DNA from: JBCDIQ01 sp039024295 | GTDB taxonomy: Bacteria > Bacteroidota > Bacteroidia > J057 | DNA: 28,678 nt | Assembly (NCBI GenBank): GCA_039024295.1 | Contig: JBCDIQ010000022.1 | Coordinates: forward strand, 1-28,678 | Direction: 5' to 3' | Part shown: positions 1 to 8,295 of the stretch, piece after piece | Position numbering within the stretch: the stretch's first letter is position 1 | Layout of the letters: each line of letters starts with the position of its first letter | The notes under the pieces: generated by a model | Seen by the model: only the letters and a program-made list of their open reading frames with translations | Databases searched by the model: none | Told to the model about the DNA's origin: nothing | Position numbers and translations under genes: made by a program

Positions 1-2
1 AA

Positions 3-1406
3 AATTTTCTCACATTTCTCTTGGTTATCCTGGCGAACAGCGTCAGTGCTCAATCGAATGTTCTATTCCTCAAATTCGTGGGGTACGACCAGCAGTCGCC
101 TGTTTTTATGTATGTCACCAAAACGGATGCGGGGGTGAGTCCTGACCTGGTGAAGATCAGTGAAGCAGACAATCAGGTAGACCAGCTAATGGATATGTCT
201 GATTACAAAGGGGTATTTGCCTACCAAGACGGCAAGATGGTCGCTGTCAATCAGGCAAAGAAATTGGTGGTGATCAATCAGGGTAAGAACATGGAGCTAG
301 TGGTGGAAGCAGATCAGCAGGCCCAGAAAAACTTTGTCAGCGGGATGAACATGGCCATGAGCTTCCAAGGGGTGAGCAACCTGAGTTTTTCTCAAGACGG
401 GCAATACATCTACATTCCTCCCAAGGATAAAGTACTGAGAAAATATGCGGTCGAGACAGGAGAACTAACGCCGACTGAGGCTTCAGGACTGGGGCTTTTT
501 TATCCAGTAGAGGCTGGGGACTATCTCTTCTATTTGACTGTAAAGCCAACCGGGAATGGGTATGAGTTCCATAAACTAAACCTGAAAACACAGGAAAAAA
601 CCAAAACGCCTTTTGAAGTTCCGGGAGGCATGTTTCGATTGCTGATCGCGCCGGACGGAAAAACCATCCTCCTGATCCAAAATGGAAAGCCTTATGCCTA
701 CCATGTCGAAACAGAAAGGTTTCAGGAAATTGAAGTGCCTGCCATTCCAGTAGCCAGAAGAAAAGAGTTGATGTCGGATTTCGACAAGGTCTATTTTTCG
801 ACGAGTAAAAAAGAGTGGCGATACGCAACTATGGAAAACGGAAAGCCTGTCACCAAATCCCTGGATATCTCCCTGGAAAAAGAGGCTTTTGAGTTGAGCT
901 TAGAAGCCCTCAATAATGTTTCTGTTTCCCTGGATGAGGTTACCACCGGCATGGGCAGAGTGGCGGTTTCCGGTGCTCAGAGTCGGGATTTTGAGAAGGC
1001 ATTGGGACAATATGTGGAAGTAGGAAGTGGAGTCATTAATGACAACCTGAACCTGCAATCTGCGACCTACACCATCGGTGATGCGGAGGGGGACTATAGC
1101 ACCAGCGCGGTCATAACGGTTTGCTGGCCAGAGGGGAACTCGGTTCCTGAAGGCACTTACCCCTTGAAATCTATGGATACCTTCTACGAAAACCCCACTC
1201 CCGAGAGATTTGTAGATGTGGCTGTACTCATCCAAGGCAACTACTACAAAATTCAGCAGGGAACTGAAGGTACAGTTGAGGTGAAAAATATCGACGGCAA
1301 GTACCATATTGACCTGACATTCAAAGCCAAAGGCCTCGGTAGCATGAATGGTGTCCAGGCTGAACAGTTACAGGCAGCGGGTGCATTTAAGTTTCGGGGT
1401 GAGTAG
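3..1406 (+). CDS. Secreted beta-propeller-like protein of unknown function (5' end outside window)
   Basis: The reading frame is open to the left edge, and its first residues (NFLTFLLVILANSVSAQ) are the hydrophobic core and cleavage site of a signal peptide, so the true start lies just before the window. A TTG at 21 could be taken as a start but would cut the signal peptide in half. After cleavage near AQ/SN the protein is exported. Roughly the first 250 residues hold short blades with motifs such as FSQDGQYIYI and IAPDGKTILL, typical of WD40/TolB-like beta-propellers. The last 200 residues are a different, beta-rich part. No T9SS sorting domain or lipobox is visible. I do not recognise the family; function unknown. 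The call of an exported, propeller-like protein is moderately secure. Confidence 0.75.
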   Translation, partial: NFLTFLLVILANSVSAQSNVLFLKFVGYDQQSPVFMYVTKTDAGVSPDLVKISEADNQVDQLMDMSDYKGVFAYQDGKMVAVNQAKKLVVINQGKNMELVVEADQQAQKNFVSGMNMAMSFQGVSNLSFSQDGQYIYIPPKDKVLRKYAVETGELTPTEASGLGLFYPVEAGDYLFYLTVKPTGNGYEFHKLNLKTQEKTKTPFEVPGGMFRLLIAPDGKTILLIQNGKPYAYHVETERFQEIEVPAIPVARRKELMSDFDKVYFSTSKKEWRYATMENGKPVTKSLDISLEKEAFELSLEALNNVSVSLDEVTTGMGRVAVSGAQSRDFEKALGQYVEVGSGVINDNLNLQSATYTIGDAEGDYSTSAVITVCWPEGNSVPEGTYPLKSMDTFYENPTPERFVDVAVLIQGNYYKIQQGTEGTVEVKNIDGKYHIDLTFKAKGLGSMNGVQAEQLQAAGAFKFRGE

Positions 1407-1549
1407 AGATGCTGATAAGAAACTGAACTTTTGACCACCCTTATAATAAGAACCCAATATGAGCTGGGGCCCTTTTCATTCCCTCTATCAGTGATTTATG
1501 TGAACCTCCATCAGAAAATACCAGAGATTCACAGCCTGTGGGCAGGGCA

Positions 1550-1581
1550 TTTGCGCATCCCCCCACCAAGTAGTAGCTTTC
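1550..1581 (+). promoter_or_regulatory. Candidate Bacteroidota sigma-A promoter for the Ldh2-type gene
   Basis: TTTG at 1550-1553 is followed after 20 bases by TAGCTTTC at 1574-1581, which matches the Bacteroidota -33/-7 pattern (TTTG, about 19 bases, TAnnTTTG) at all positions but the last. Transcription would start near 1588, leaving a leader of about 18 bases before the ATG at 1606. Found by eye only. Confidence 0.4.
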
Positions 1582-1605
1582 GCAGCTATTTAATCCCCGT
1601 GCTAC

Positions 1606-2712
1606 ATGGCTGCTCCTTCTATTCCCCAGCATTTTTTCTCGGCTTCAGACCTACACGACTTTATTGTAGCGGTGTTCGCCCATTACCAAGTACCAACATC
1701 AGATGCGCAGGTTGCTGCAGATATCCTGATTCGGGCAGATTTACGGGGAATTGATTCCCACGGAATCGCAAGGCTACGGGCCTATACCCGAATGATCGAA
1801 GCGGGACGGGTAAATCCCAATCCAAATATTTCAGTGGTACGACAAACTGCGACGACTGCCACGGTAGATGGAGACAGCGGTCTTGGATTGGTGGTGGGCC
1901 CTTGGGCAAATAACCTAGTGATGGAAAAAGCCTCCGCCTACGGCTCTGGCTGGGTGAGTGTGCGCAACAGCAACCATTATGGCATTGCAGGCTATTACCC
2001 GATGGAAGCCCTCAAGCAGGACCTAATCGGCTGGTCCATGACCAATGCCACGCCTACGGTAGCCCCTCTATGGGGCTTGGATCGCATGCTGGGCACAAAT
2101 CCCATTGCCATTGCATTCCCGGGAAAGGAGGAGCCTCCGATCGTCATTGATATGGCTACGAGTGCTGCACCTTTTGGTAAAATTCAAATTGCGCTTCGGA
2201 AACAAACAGACGTTCCTTCAGGCTGGATCATGGACAAAGACGGCCAGCTCACCACTCGCCCACGTGACATGATTGAAGGAGGCGCACTCATGCCATTGGG
2301 GACCACACGAGAGATGGGGGGCCACAAGGGGTATGCCCTGGCGAGCATGGTGGATATTCTCTGTGCAGTACTAAGTGGGGCAAATTGGGGCCCCTTTACG
2401 CCGCCATTCGTACTAGATCAATTGCCCCCCGATGATGCGCCGGGTAAAGGCCTGGGACACTTCTTTGGGGCCATGCAAATTGCGGGATTCATTGACCCGG
2501 ATGAATTCAAGCAACAGATTGATGCCTGGATTCGAACCTTTCGAGCCAATACCCCAGCACCCGGAACTTCCGGGCCCCTCATTCCGGGGGATCCAGAGCG
2601 GAAAGCAGAGGCCGAACGGGCCCAAAATGGCGTTCCATTACTACAGCCTGTAGTAGATGATCTTTTGTATGTTGCTGAGCGCACGGGCGTGGATTTCCAG
2701 GTCCCTATGTAG
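1606..2712 (+). CDS. Ldh2/malate dehydrogenase-like family NAD(P)-dependent oxidoreductase
   Basis: This 368-residue protein belongs to the Ldh2 family (malate, L-sulfolactate, ureidoglycolate and related 2-hydroxyacid dehydrogenases), a fold unrelated to classical lactate/malate dehydrogenases. Family marks are DSHG at 50-53, the NSNHYG segment at 121-126 whose His124 is the expected catalytic residue, GTNP at 163-166 and DMATS at 182-186 (nucleotide and substrate pocket), and GGHKGYAL at 238-245. Length is normal for the family. It should oxidise a 2-hydroxy acid or reduce a 2-oxo acid in the cytoplasm using NAD(P); the exact substrate cannot be read from sequence. The ATG at 1606 begins the usual N-terminal helix. 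It stands alone between unrelated genes, with a plausible own promoter upstream. Confidence 0.9.
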   Translation: MAAPSIPQHFFSASDLHDFIVAVFAHYQVPTSDAQVAADILIRADLRGIDSHGIARLRAYTRMIEAGRVNPNPNISVVRQTATTATVDGDSGLGLVVGPWANNLVMEKASAYGSGWVSVRNSNHYGIAGYYPMEALKQDLIGWSMTNATPTVAPLWGLDRMLGTNPIAIAFPGKEEPPIVIDMATSAAPFGKIQIALRKQTDVPSGWIMDKDGQLTTRPRDMIEGGALMPLGTTREMGGHKGYALASMVDILCAVLSGANWGPFTPPFVLDQLPPDDAPGKGLGHFFGAMQIAGFIDPDEFKQQIDAWIRTFRANTPAPGTSGPLIPGDPERKAEAERAQNGVPLLQPVVDDLLYVAERTGVDFQVPM

Positions 2713-2822
2713 GATTAATCCAACCTGAGGCTATGTATTTCGTAAGTGAGTGACTAGATTGCTGTCGTTTCTTCAGCCAGATGAAAAGAGATTTGCAACC
2801 CATCATTTAGGCACGTGAACTT

Positions 2823-3440
2823 ATGCATGACCTGGACTTATTCTTAGCGGCTCCCGTGGCCACTTTCTTATTCATCATAACCTTGATTACCAGCATCATG
2901 GCATTCAAGGACCAGAACCTCATGGATAAGTTTATCCTCAATCCTTACGACACCTACCATTACAAAAAGTACCACACCCTGCTCACAAGTGGCCTGATTC
3001 ATGGAAACACCATACACCTGGCCTTCAACATGCTGACGTTCTATTTTTTCGCTTTCTACCTGGAGGCTTACTTCCTGGGGAGTTGGCAATTCGCGGTGTT
3101 GTACATCGTCAGCCTGGTACTGAGTGATATACCTACGCTTTTCAAGCATAAAGACAGTCCTCAGTACTACAGCTTGGGAGCTTCTGGTGCCATCAGTGCA
3201 GTGGTACTAAGCATCGTGATGTGCAAGCCAGACCTAACATTGAGGCTTTTCTTTGCTATCCCTATCCCCGGATGGCTGTTCGCCTTGGCTTACATAGGGT
3301 ATAGTTATTATGCCTCCCGTAACTCCCGAGATAACATTAACCATGATGCGCACCTCTGGGGAGCTTTGGCAGGAATTGTTCTCACCTTACTCCTCAAGCC
3401 GACCGTTTTGATAGGTCTTCAGCGGTTCATCGGCATGTAA
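2823..3440 (+). CDS. Rhomboid-family intramembrane serine protease
   Basis: A 205-residue polytopic membrane protein with about six hydrophobic segments. The rhomboid signature is complete: HGNTIHLAFN at 60-69 (the loop and TM2 region), GASG at 119-122 with nucleophile Ser121, and NHDAHLWGALAG at 173-184 whose His177 is the partner of the catalytic dyad. It should cut single-pass membrane proteins within or near the bilayer of the inner membrane; the substrate is unknown. It is the short six-helix form without extra domains. It ends 6 bases from the end of the convergent AlkC-like gene, with no terminator in between, so the two 3' ends probably overlap as RNA. Confidence 0.93.
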   Translation: MHDLDLFLAAPVATFLFIITLITSIMAFKDQNLMDKFILNPYDTYHYKKYHTLLTSGLIHGNTIHLAFNMLTFYFFAFYLEAYFLGSWQFAVLYIVSLVLSDIPTLFKHKDSPQYYSLGASGAISAVVLSIVMCKPDLTLRLFFAIPIPGWLFALAYIGYSYYASRNSRDNINHDAHLWGALAGIVLTLLLKPTVLIGLQRFIGM

Positions 3441-3446
3441 AAATTG

Positions 3447-4559
3447 TTAGTCTACGATCAAGTCAAAGGTAGTGCTGCCCACCTTCTCCCCATTTACTTG
3501 AATTTCCAATTTGTGTAGGCCCGAATAATATTTTCGGGTGCTGATCGGCTTGAACGGTTGCTTCTTTTCGATGGAAAGCCGCTGACCTGGAGCTACCTGC
3601 TTTTGGGTCCATTTGAATACCTTGGGAGCTGACCTTCCATTTGCTTTGACAAAATAAATCAGGTAGTCGATCATCAAGGATTGCTCTTGAGTCGAGGTGC
3701 TGCACAGGTCCAAGTGTATCCCAAGGTTTTCTCCCATTTCCAAACGGGCAGGACTTACGGTAAGGTCCAGCAATTTCACCGAAGGCTTGCCAAACCCCAT
3801 CAATTCTAATGCTTGTGGGTTTCCCGCTTTTAGCAGCCCCCGCATAGCGTGACGTGCAATCCATTTTGTATTCTCAGTGCCTCCTTTAAGCCATTCTTTC
3901 AAGGTGTCTATGACCAGTTGAGGATGGTCTTTGCTGATGTCATTGAGGTGATTGGCCACCGACCGGCGAACGTACAACTCGGGGTCATCCTTTAGCAAGG
4001 TGAGCAGTTCTATGCTGGGATACGGGTTTTCGATAAAGGGCTGTAGCCGTAATCCCCAGGGTAGGCGTGGGCGGGTCCCTTCGCTCACCAGCCTGCGAAC
4101 ATGTAGGTTCGGGTGAGTCGCCCATTCGTGCAGCTGGGCCATGACAGGTTCGGGGTACCGGAGTAAATAGGGCCGAATAGCAAACTCTGCTGAAAATCGC
4201 TGGGTAACCTCCTTCATACCCGCCAAGGACTCTTCTAGGTGATCCAGCCCATACGATTCGATGAATTGCGCATATGGCCAGACGGGCAGTCCTTTGCTTG
4301 TGAGGTCTTCATCATCCTCCATAGGAGGGCCCAGGCTTTTGAGTAAGATACCAAGCGCAGTGGGATAATCCGTCGGTAGCATGCGCCTCATAACAGCTGC
4401 AATCTGTGCCACCCGTTCTTTCAACTCTAGGGTGTCCAGTTGGTAGCTGGCAGCGGTAACAAAATCTCTCACCTCAAAGGTGGGATATACTTTGGCAAGG
4501 GAACGAGCAATTTCTTCTATGCGCTTGAGGTCGAAGAGTTCCTTTAGCGGGGTGGCCAT
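3447..4559 (-). CDS. AlkC-like DNA alkylation repair glycosylase with C-terminal Ig-like domain
   Basis: The 370-residue protein has HEAT-like helical repeats over about residues 10-255, including FSAEFAIRPYL (122-132) and the strongly characteristic HVRRLVSEGTRPRLPW (153-168) of the AlkC/AlkD alkylpurine glycosylase superfamily. These enzymes remove positively charged alkyl-adenine bases (AlkC: 3-methyladenine) without flipping the base. From about residue 263 the helical pattern gives way to a beta-rich segment (LDLTVSPARLEMGENLGIHL onward), matching the Ig-like domain known at the end of AlkC proteins. It starts with ATG and lies 77 bases downstream of the exonuclease/GIY-YIG gene on the same strand, so both may be one transcript for DNA repair. 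Family certain; substrate inferred. Confidence 0.88.
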   Translation of the reverse strand: MATPLKELFDLKRIEEIARSLAKVYPTFEVRDFVTAASYQLDTLELKERVAQIAAVMRRMLPTDYPTALGILLKSLGPPMEDDEDLTSKGLPVWPYAQFIESYGLDHLEESLAGMKEVTQRFSAEFAIRPYLLRYPEPVMAQLHEWATHPNLHVRRLVSEGTRPRLPWGLRLQPFIENPYPSIELLTLLKDDPELYVRRSVANHLNDISKDHPQLVIDTLKEWLKGGTENTKWIARHAMRGLLKAGNPQALELMGFGKPSVKLLDLTVSPARLEMGENLGIHLDLCSTSTQEQSLMIDYLIYFVKANGRSAPKVFKWTQKQVAPGQRLSIEKKQPFKPISTRKYYSGLHKLEIQVNGEKVGSTTFDLIVD

Positions 4560-4636
4560 TTGAGGTATAAGGTATTTTGTATGAAGTAAGGGCTTATGCC
4601 CTGCCCGTCCAAAATTATTCTGAATTTCCTTCAGGG

Positions 4637-6031
4637 CTATGAAAAAGTAGGATCAATCTCTGTGATCTCCTTTGGATGCTTCCGAATGTACCCCCGAATG
4701 ATCCGCCCTACATCCGGCGTTTCAGGCTTTAGTTCAATGGCTTCCAGCATATCCTGGGTGCTGTGTGCGTACGACATATCCACATAGCCATATCCTTGAT
4801 AGACCCCGTCCTTTACCCAGACTACAGACCGTTCCCCGTATTCACGACCGTCTCCCACCACCAGGAAATTTTTGTAGCCATACTTTAGGTGCTGAAAGGC
4901 AGCTTCTGCCCGTTCGTTATACGCCTCTGGGGTTTCTGCTCCCATTCCCGCTCCTTCACAACGGTACATCTGATGAAACAAACAAGTTTCCCCACATTGG
5001 CCTAGCCCGCAATATTTTAGGCAGAGCCGGTATTCATGTAAGCGATGCTCCAAAGCCGACTGGGCGTGACGTTTTTCAGGATAGGTGGCAATGGGATGGC
5101 TATGTTTACCTAGTGACCTAACCTCAAACTGAAGGTACCCCGCTCCATTTTCCCTGGAAAAAATGCCATACTTGAGCTTTGTAAATCGCTGTGCACTATT
5201 TAACGGTGGCAAAAAACGCTTGATTTCTTCATTCTCCAGCAACAAGGCCACCAGTTCACTCCCGGTTTCTACATAACTGATGTCGTAAACATGGGTTAGC
5301 ATTTTCATGCCTTTCCGCGTCTTGTGGGCAGCCGAAAAATGGGATAGCACCCGTTTCCGGATATTGGTGCTCTTGCCTACATACAGCAAATCTCCTTTCT
5401 GGTTATGAAAATAGTAAACCCCGCAGGTTCCCGGCAGGTTATCTACCACTTCCTTTGGAAGGTGCCTTGGCATACGGGTGGCATCCAGTGCTGCTTTGAG
5501 GAGATCTTGGTCACTGTAATGGCCATTTTCATTGAGCAAAATCTGGAAAAGCTCCGTGGTGGCCGCTACATCGCCCCAGGCACGGTGGCTTGCCTCGTTC
5601 ACAATCTCAAATTCCCTGCACAGGTTTCTCAGGCTGTAGGAAGGCAGGCCTGGAAAGATCTTTTTGGTGAGTTTAACTGTGCACAATTGCCGGCGCGTAA
5701 AATTATACCCCAGCCGCTTGAACTCCTGCTGGATGAAGCTGTAGTCAAATCGAACATTATGGGCAACAAATATGGCTCCCTCGGTGATTTCGACCAGCCG
5801 ACGGGCCACTTCATAAAATGGCGGAGCTTCTGCTACCATTTCAGTGGTAATCCCTGTGATCCGGGTAATGTTGGCTGGAATGGCAACCCCAGGATTCACC
5901 AGAGAGGTAAAATGCTCAATGGGTTCTCCCTCTCGTAGCAGTTGAACGGCAACCTCCGTAATGCGATCCCTGCGGGCGTTCATGCCCGTAGTTTCCACAT
6001 CAATGATCGCGTATAGGGTTTGCTTTGCCAA
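4637..6031 (-). CDS. DEDDh exonuclease fused to a UvrC-type GIY-YIG nuclease (Cho-like), with cysteine cluster
   Basis: Two nuclease domains lie in one 464-residue chain. Residues 5-168 form a DnaQ-like 3'-5' exonuclease with the full DEDDh set: Asp11 and Glu13 in DVETTG, Asp96 in HNVRFD, His149 and Asp154 in SHRAWGD. Residues 198-285 form a GIY-YIG domain (GVYYF at 204-208, YVGKSTNIRKR at 217-227, acidic ENEEI at 267-271) like that of UvrC and Cho, which cut beside DNA lesions. A cysteine cluster follows (337, 341, 346, 350, 358). The fusion is known in Bacteroidota and some actinobacteria and is linked to nucleotide excision repair; the exact role is not settled. The start is TTG: an in-frame TAA lies five codons upstream and no ATG fits before the DVETTG motif. 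Confidence 0.9.
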   Translation of the reverse strand: MAKQTLYAIIDVETTGMNARRDRITEVAVQLLREGEPIEHFTSLVNPGVAIPANITRITGITTEMVAEAPPFYEVARRLVEITEGAIFVAHNVRFDYSFIQQEFKRLGYNFTRRQLCTVKLTKKIFPGLPSYSLRNLCREFEIVNEASHRAWGDVAATTELFQILLNENGHYSDQDLLKAALDATRMPRHLPKEVVDNLPGTCGVYYFHNQKGDLLYVGKSTNIRKRVLSHFSAAHKTRKGMKMLTHVYDISYVETGSELVALLLENEEIKRFLPPLNSAQRFTKLKYGIFSRENGAGYLQFEVRSLGKHSHPIATYPEKRHAQSALEHRLHEYRLCLKYCGLGQCGETCLFHQMYRCEGAGMGAETPEAYNERAEAAFQHLKYGYKNFLVVGDGREYGERSVVWVKDGVYQGYGYVDMSYAHSTQDMLEAIELKPETPDVGRIIRGYIRKHPKEITEIDPTFS

Positions 6032-6075
6032 TAGGATTGAGATTTACACCAAAAACCCAACTCTATTGGCAAAGC
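6022..6075 (-). repeat. Perfect 13-bp inverted repeat covering the TTG start of the nuclease fusion gene
   Basis: The arms 6022-6034 (GCTTTGCCAATAG) and 6063-6075 (CTATTGGCAAAGC) are exact reverse complements, separated by 28 bases. In minus-strand RNA the arm at 6034-6022 contains the UUG start codon at 6031-6029 and its next codons, so a hairpin would hide the initiation site. There is no T-tract behind the downstream arm, which argues against a simple terminator. It could be a translational switch, an RNA-protein site, or a DNA operator. Confidence 0.6.
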
Positions 6076-6091
6076 TACTAAATTGATCTAA

Positions 6092-7954
6092 CTATTCCAC
6101 CACAATTTTGCGAGCTGCCAGCAAGCGATCTGGCGTCCGGATTTGCAACAAATACATGCCTGCAGGTAAGGGTTCTGTAGTAAAACGAAACCTGGCCCAG
6201 CCAGATTTCCGAGTCGGGGCATTTTGAAAAGTACGCACAACTCTCCCTGAAGCATCCAATAACCGAATGTTGACGGAAACTCCCTCAGGAATTTCAAATT
6301 CTGCCTGCACCCAATTTCTCGCTGGATTGGGGTACACCTTCACGGGCATTTGCTCAATCTCAGGGGTATTTGAGGTAAAAGGCACATTGGGACGGGTAAG
6401 TTTCGCCATCCAAACGCCAGCTCGGCGGGCACCATATCCATGCGTAGAAGAAATCCATACACTCCCAGGCTCATCATACACCCGCTGGTTACCGGTGTAA
6501 TCGCCCCAGCGTTCATTGCCTAGCGGAATGGCATCTATGTAATTGGTGCCTGCTTTTATTTCGATGAAGTCAGAATAGGTGCCGTCGTTGTCATAATACA
6601 CAGCTGAGATTCCTGGATATTCCGTTTCAGATGAATGACTAAATACGATGATGGCTTCACGGTCAGGAGAATCTATCCCAGTATACGCAATAGCTGGATA
6701 CCCAAAATCCCGGACACCGTCAGTGATCAATCCCGCTTTTACAGTGGGGGTAGAAGACACATTTTCAATCACACCGTGATAAATGGCTGAAAAACCCGTG
6801 GTGGTATCAATGCTATTGCCCACAAACTGGATATGGTCATCAAGGGTGAGTGCATGTAAAATACGCGCATCATTGGTTGCGAGGGTTCCTGTGCCAGCTC
6901 CCGGTTGCTGTGCATTGGGGGGAACGCCATAGTTATTGTCAGCATTACGAGGGGTGACCTTTAACCGTACCCCGGCAGCACCGATGGAGTCCGTTACCTC
7001 AACCAGGAAAATGGCGTTATTCTGAACGTCAAAATTGCGGTTAGACAAGAAATACTGGTTGGGGCCATAGTAGCCAAAAGCTCCTTTTACTGGGCAGAGG
7101 TTTCGAATAGGGAGACCACCGAATTGGATGCCTGACCACACCCTTGGGGTAATGGGTTGGTTGTTGTACCCATCGGCCAGTTTCATCTGCCAGATAATGG
7201 TTTCTGAAAAACCCGTTTGCCAGGGTTCATTGTACCGGATAGAATTGGTAGTAAGGAATAATTCTGTAGCATTAATTGAAACCATGGGATAATCCGACCA
7301 GGTCGTCGTGTTCATTGGGTCTCCATTGAAATCATATAAATTCCAGGTACCCGTAGCATCATTGGAAGCAGAAAAGGCCATCAACACATTTGTTCGCTCT
7401 GCACGCGCATTGTAACTCAGGCAAATTAGCACCCACCGATCGGATACCACATCGTACATGATCTTGGGATCAAATTCATCCAAAGGGATGTTTAATGGAC
7501 CGAATATACTTGCCAGAGATACCTCTCGAATGGGGTTCCCAACAGTATCTGTTACCAGCATGCTAAAGTTCATGACACTTACCACCTGCCCGTCATTAGA
7601 TACTGCGAGGTGATTGTCTAGCGGAATGCCTTGTGAACCTGTATTGCCAAAAAAGGACTGCTCAACCAGCGGCTCCATGCCTGTGCTGCGTCGAGCTTTT
7701 GGCTGGGGACGCCGGGGGTATTTCCGGTCAATCCCTTGCTTCACACGCTCCAGGTACGCCCGATAGCTATCTCCATTGGGATTGGGTGCTTCCAGGTACA
7801 CCAGGCTGGGAAAATATTCTTGGTGAATGTTTGCCAGGTTGATTTGAGCAGCAGGCCTAACAGCAGGCATATCCTGCACATTGTAGGTCACCTCCTGTGC
7901 GTGCGTAGCATGCATCAACCCGAGGACCAATAAAAGGAAAGTATATTTTTTCAT
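6092..7954 (-). CDS. Secreted T9SS cargo protein, beta-propeller-like, function unknown
   Basis: The chosen start at 7954 gives a textbook signal peptide (MKKYTFLLLVLGLMHATHA, then QE); a longer frame from 8008 would bury it. The last 85 residues or so are a type A T9SS sorting domain: VYPNPARNWV, then LLDASGRVVR, a GMYLLQI strand, and a final basic-hydrophobic KIVVE. It is therefore carried across the outer membrane by the type IX system and either attached to the cell surface or released. The large middle part (about 500 residues) is beta-rich with repeated blade-like strands (for example LDNHLAVSNDGQVVSVMNF), reminiscent of a propeller, but has no enzyme motif I recognise. It is divergent from groES across a 341-base spacer, and its stop is 17 bases from the inverted repeat at the start of the next gene. 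Confidence 0.85.
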   Translation of the reverse strand: MKKYTFLLLVLGLMHATHAQEVTYNVQDMPAVRPAAQINLANIHQEYFPSLVYLEAPNPNGDSYRAYLERVKQGIDRKYPRRPQPKARRSTGMEPLVEQSFFGNTGSQGIPLDNHLAVSNDGQVVSVMNFSMLVTDTVGNPIREVSLASIFGPLNIPLDEFDPKIMYDVVSDRWVLICLSYNARAERTNVLMAFSASNDATGTWNLYDFNGDPMNTTTWSDYPMVSINATELFLTTNSIRYNEPWQTGFSETIIWQMKLADGYNNQPITPRVWSGIQFGGLPIRNLCPVKGAFGYYGPNQYFLSNRNFDVQNNAIFLVEVTDSIGAAGVRLKVTPRNADNNYGVPPNAQQPGAGTGTLATNDARILHALTLDDHIQFVGNSIDTTTGFSAIYHGVIENVSSTPTVKAGLITDGVRDFGYPAIAYTGIDSPDREAIIVFSHSSETEYPGISAVYYDNDGTYSDFIEIKAGTNYIDAIPLGNERWGDYTGNQRVYDEPGSVWISSTHGYGARRAGVWMAKLTRPNVPFTSNTPEIEQMPVKVYPNPARNWVQAEFEIPEGVSVNIRLLDASGRVVRTFQNAPTRKSGWARFRFTTEPLPAGMYLLQIRTPDRLLAARKIVVE

Positions 7955-8295
7955 GAACAACAAAATTTGAGCAAATAACCAGCAAATGAGGCGTTGCGAA
8001 AGGAACAATCAATCTGACATGCTGTCAAGTGATCACCTCAATCCGATAACTTCCTTTAAAGATATTCGATCTTCGACTTTTTTGGCAGCAAATGCAGATT
8101 TTTTTTGGTTCGGATAACCATATACACGGCTATGAGTTTACTTAGGTGTGCCACACTGCCAACTTGTCTGACAGATTTTCCTAAACCCTTACGTCCAATG
8201 CAAGAATGTCAGGAAATGACGCAATGGCATATTTTTCGACTGTGTGACCGCATAAAATTCCACGTTTAGCAAACTTTAATAAACACCATACGACT
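7955..8295. promoter_or_regulatory. Divergent regulatory spacer between the T9SS cargo gene and groES, with TGTC/GACA dyads
   Basis: No gene is seen in these 341 bases. They hold three small dyads with the same half-site: TGACA-tgc-TGTCA at 8015-8027, TGTC-t-GACA at 8165-8173, and TGTCA-ggaaa-TGAC at 8207-8220. There is also an odd palindrome GTGTG-c-CACAC at 8146-8156. Just past the last dyad, TGGCAT at 8225-8230 followed by TCGA at 8236-8239 loosely resembles a -24/-12 promoter; the GC of the -12 part is missing. No CIRCE element (TTAGCACTC-N9-GAGTGCTAA) is present. Control of groESL by a factor binding the dyads is inference. Confidence 0.45.

Noticed and set aside
1431..1754. Open frame before and overlapping the Ldh2-type gene
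   Set aside because: It overlaps a well-conserved gene by 149 bases in another frame and its product shows no conserved pattern.
2712..2721. Palindrome GGATTAATCC at the end of the Ldh2-type gene
   Set aside because: Ten bases with an AT-rich core is expected by chance; no T-run or second site supports a function.
8141..8295. CIRCE (HrcA) operator before groES
   Set aside because: TTAGCAAAC at 8266 is only a chance partial match; no second half-site at the right spacing.
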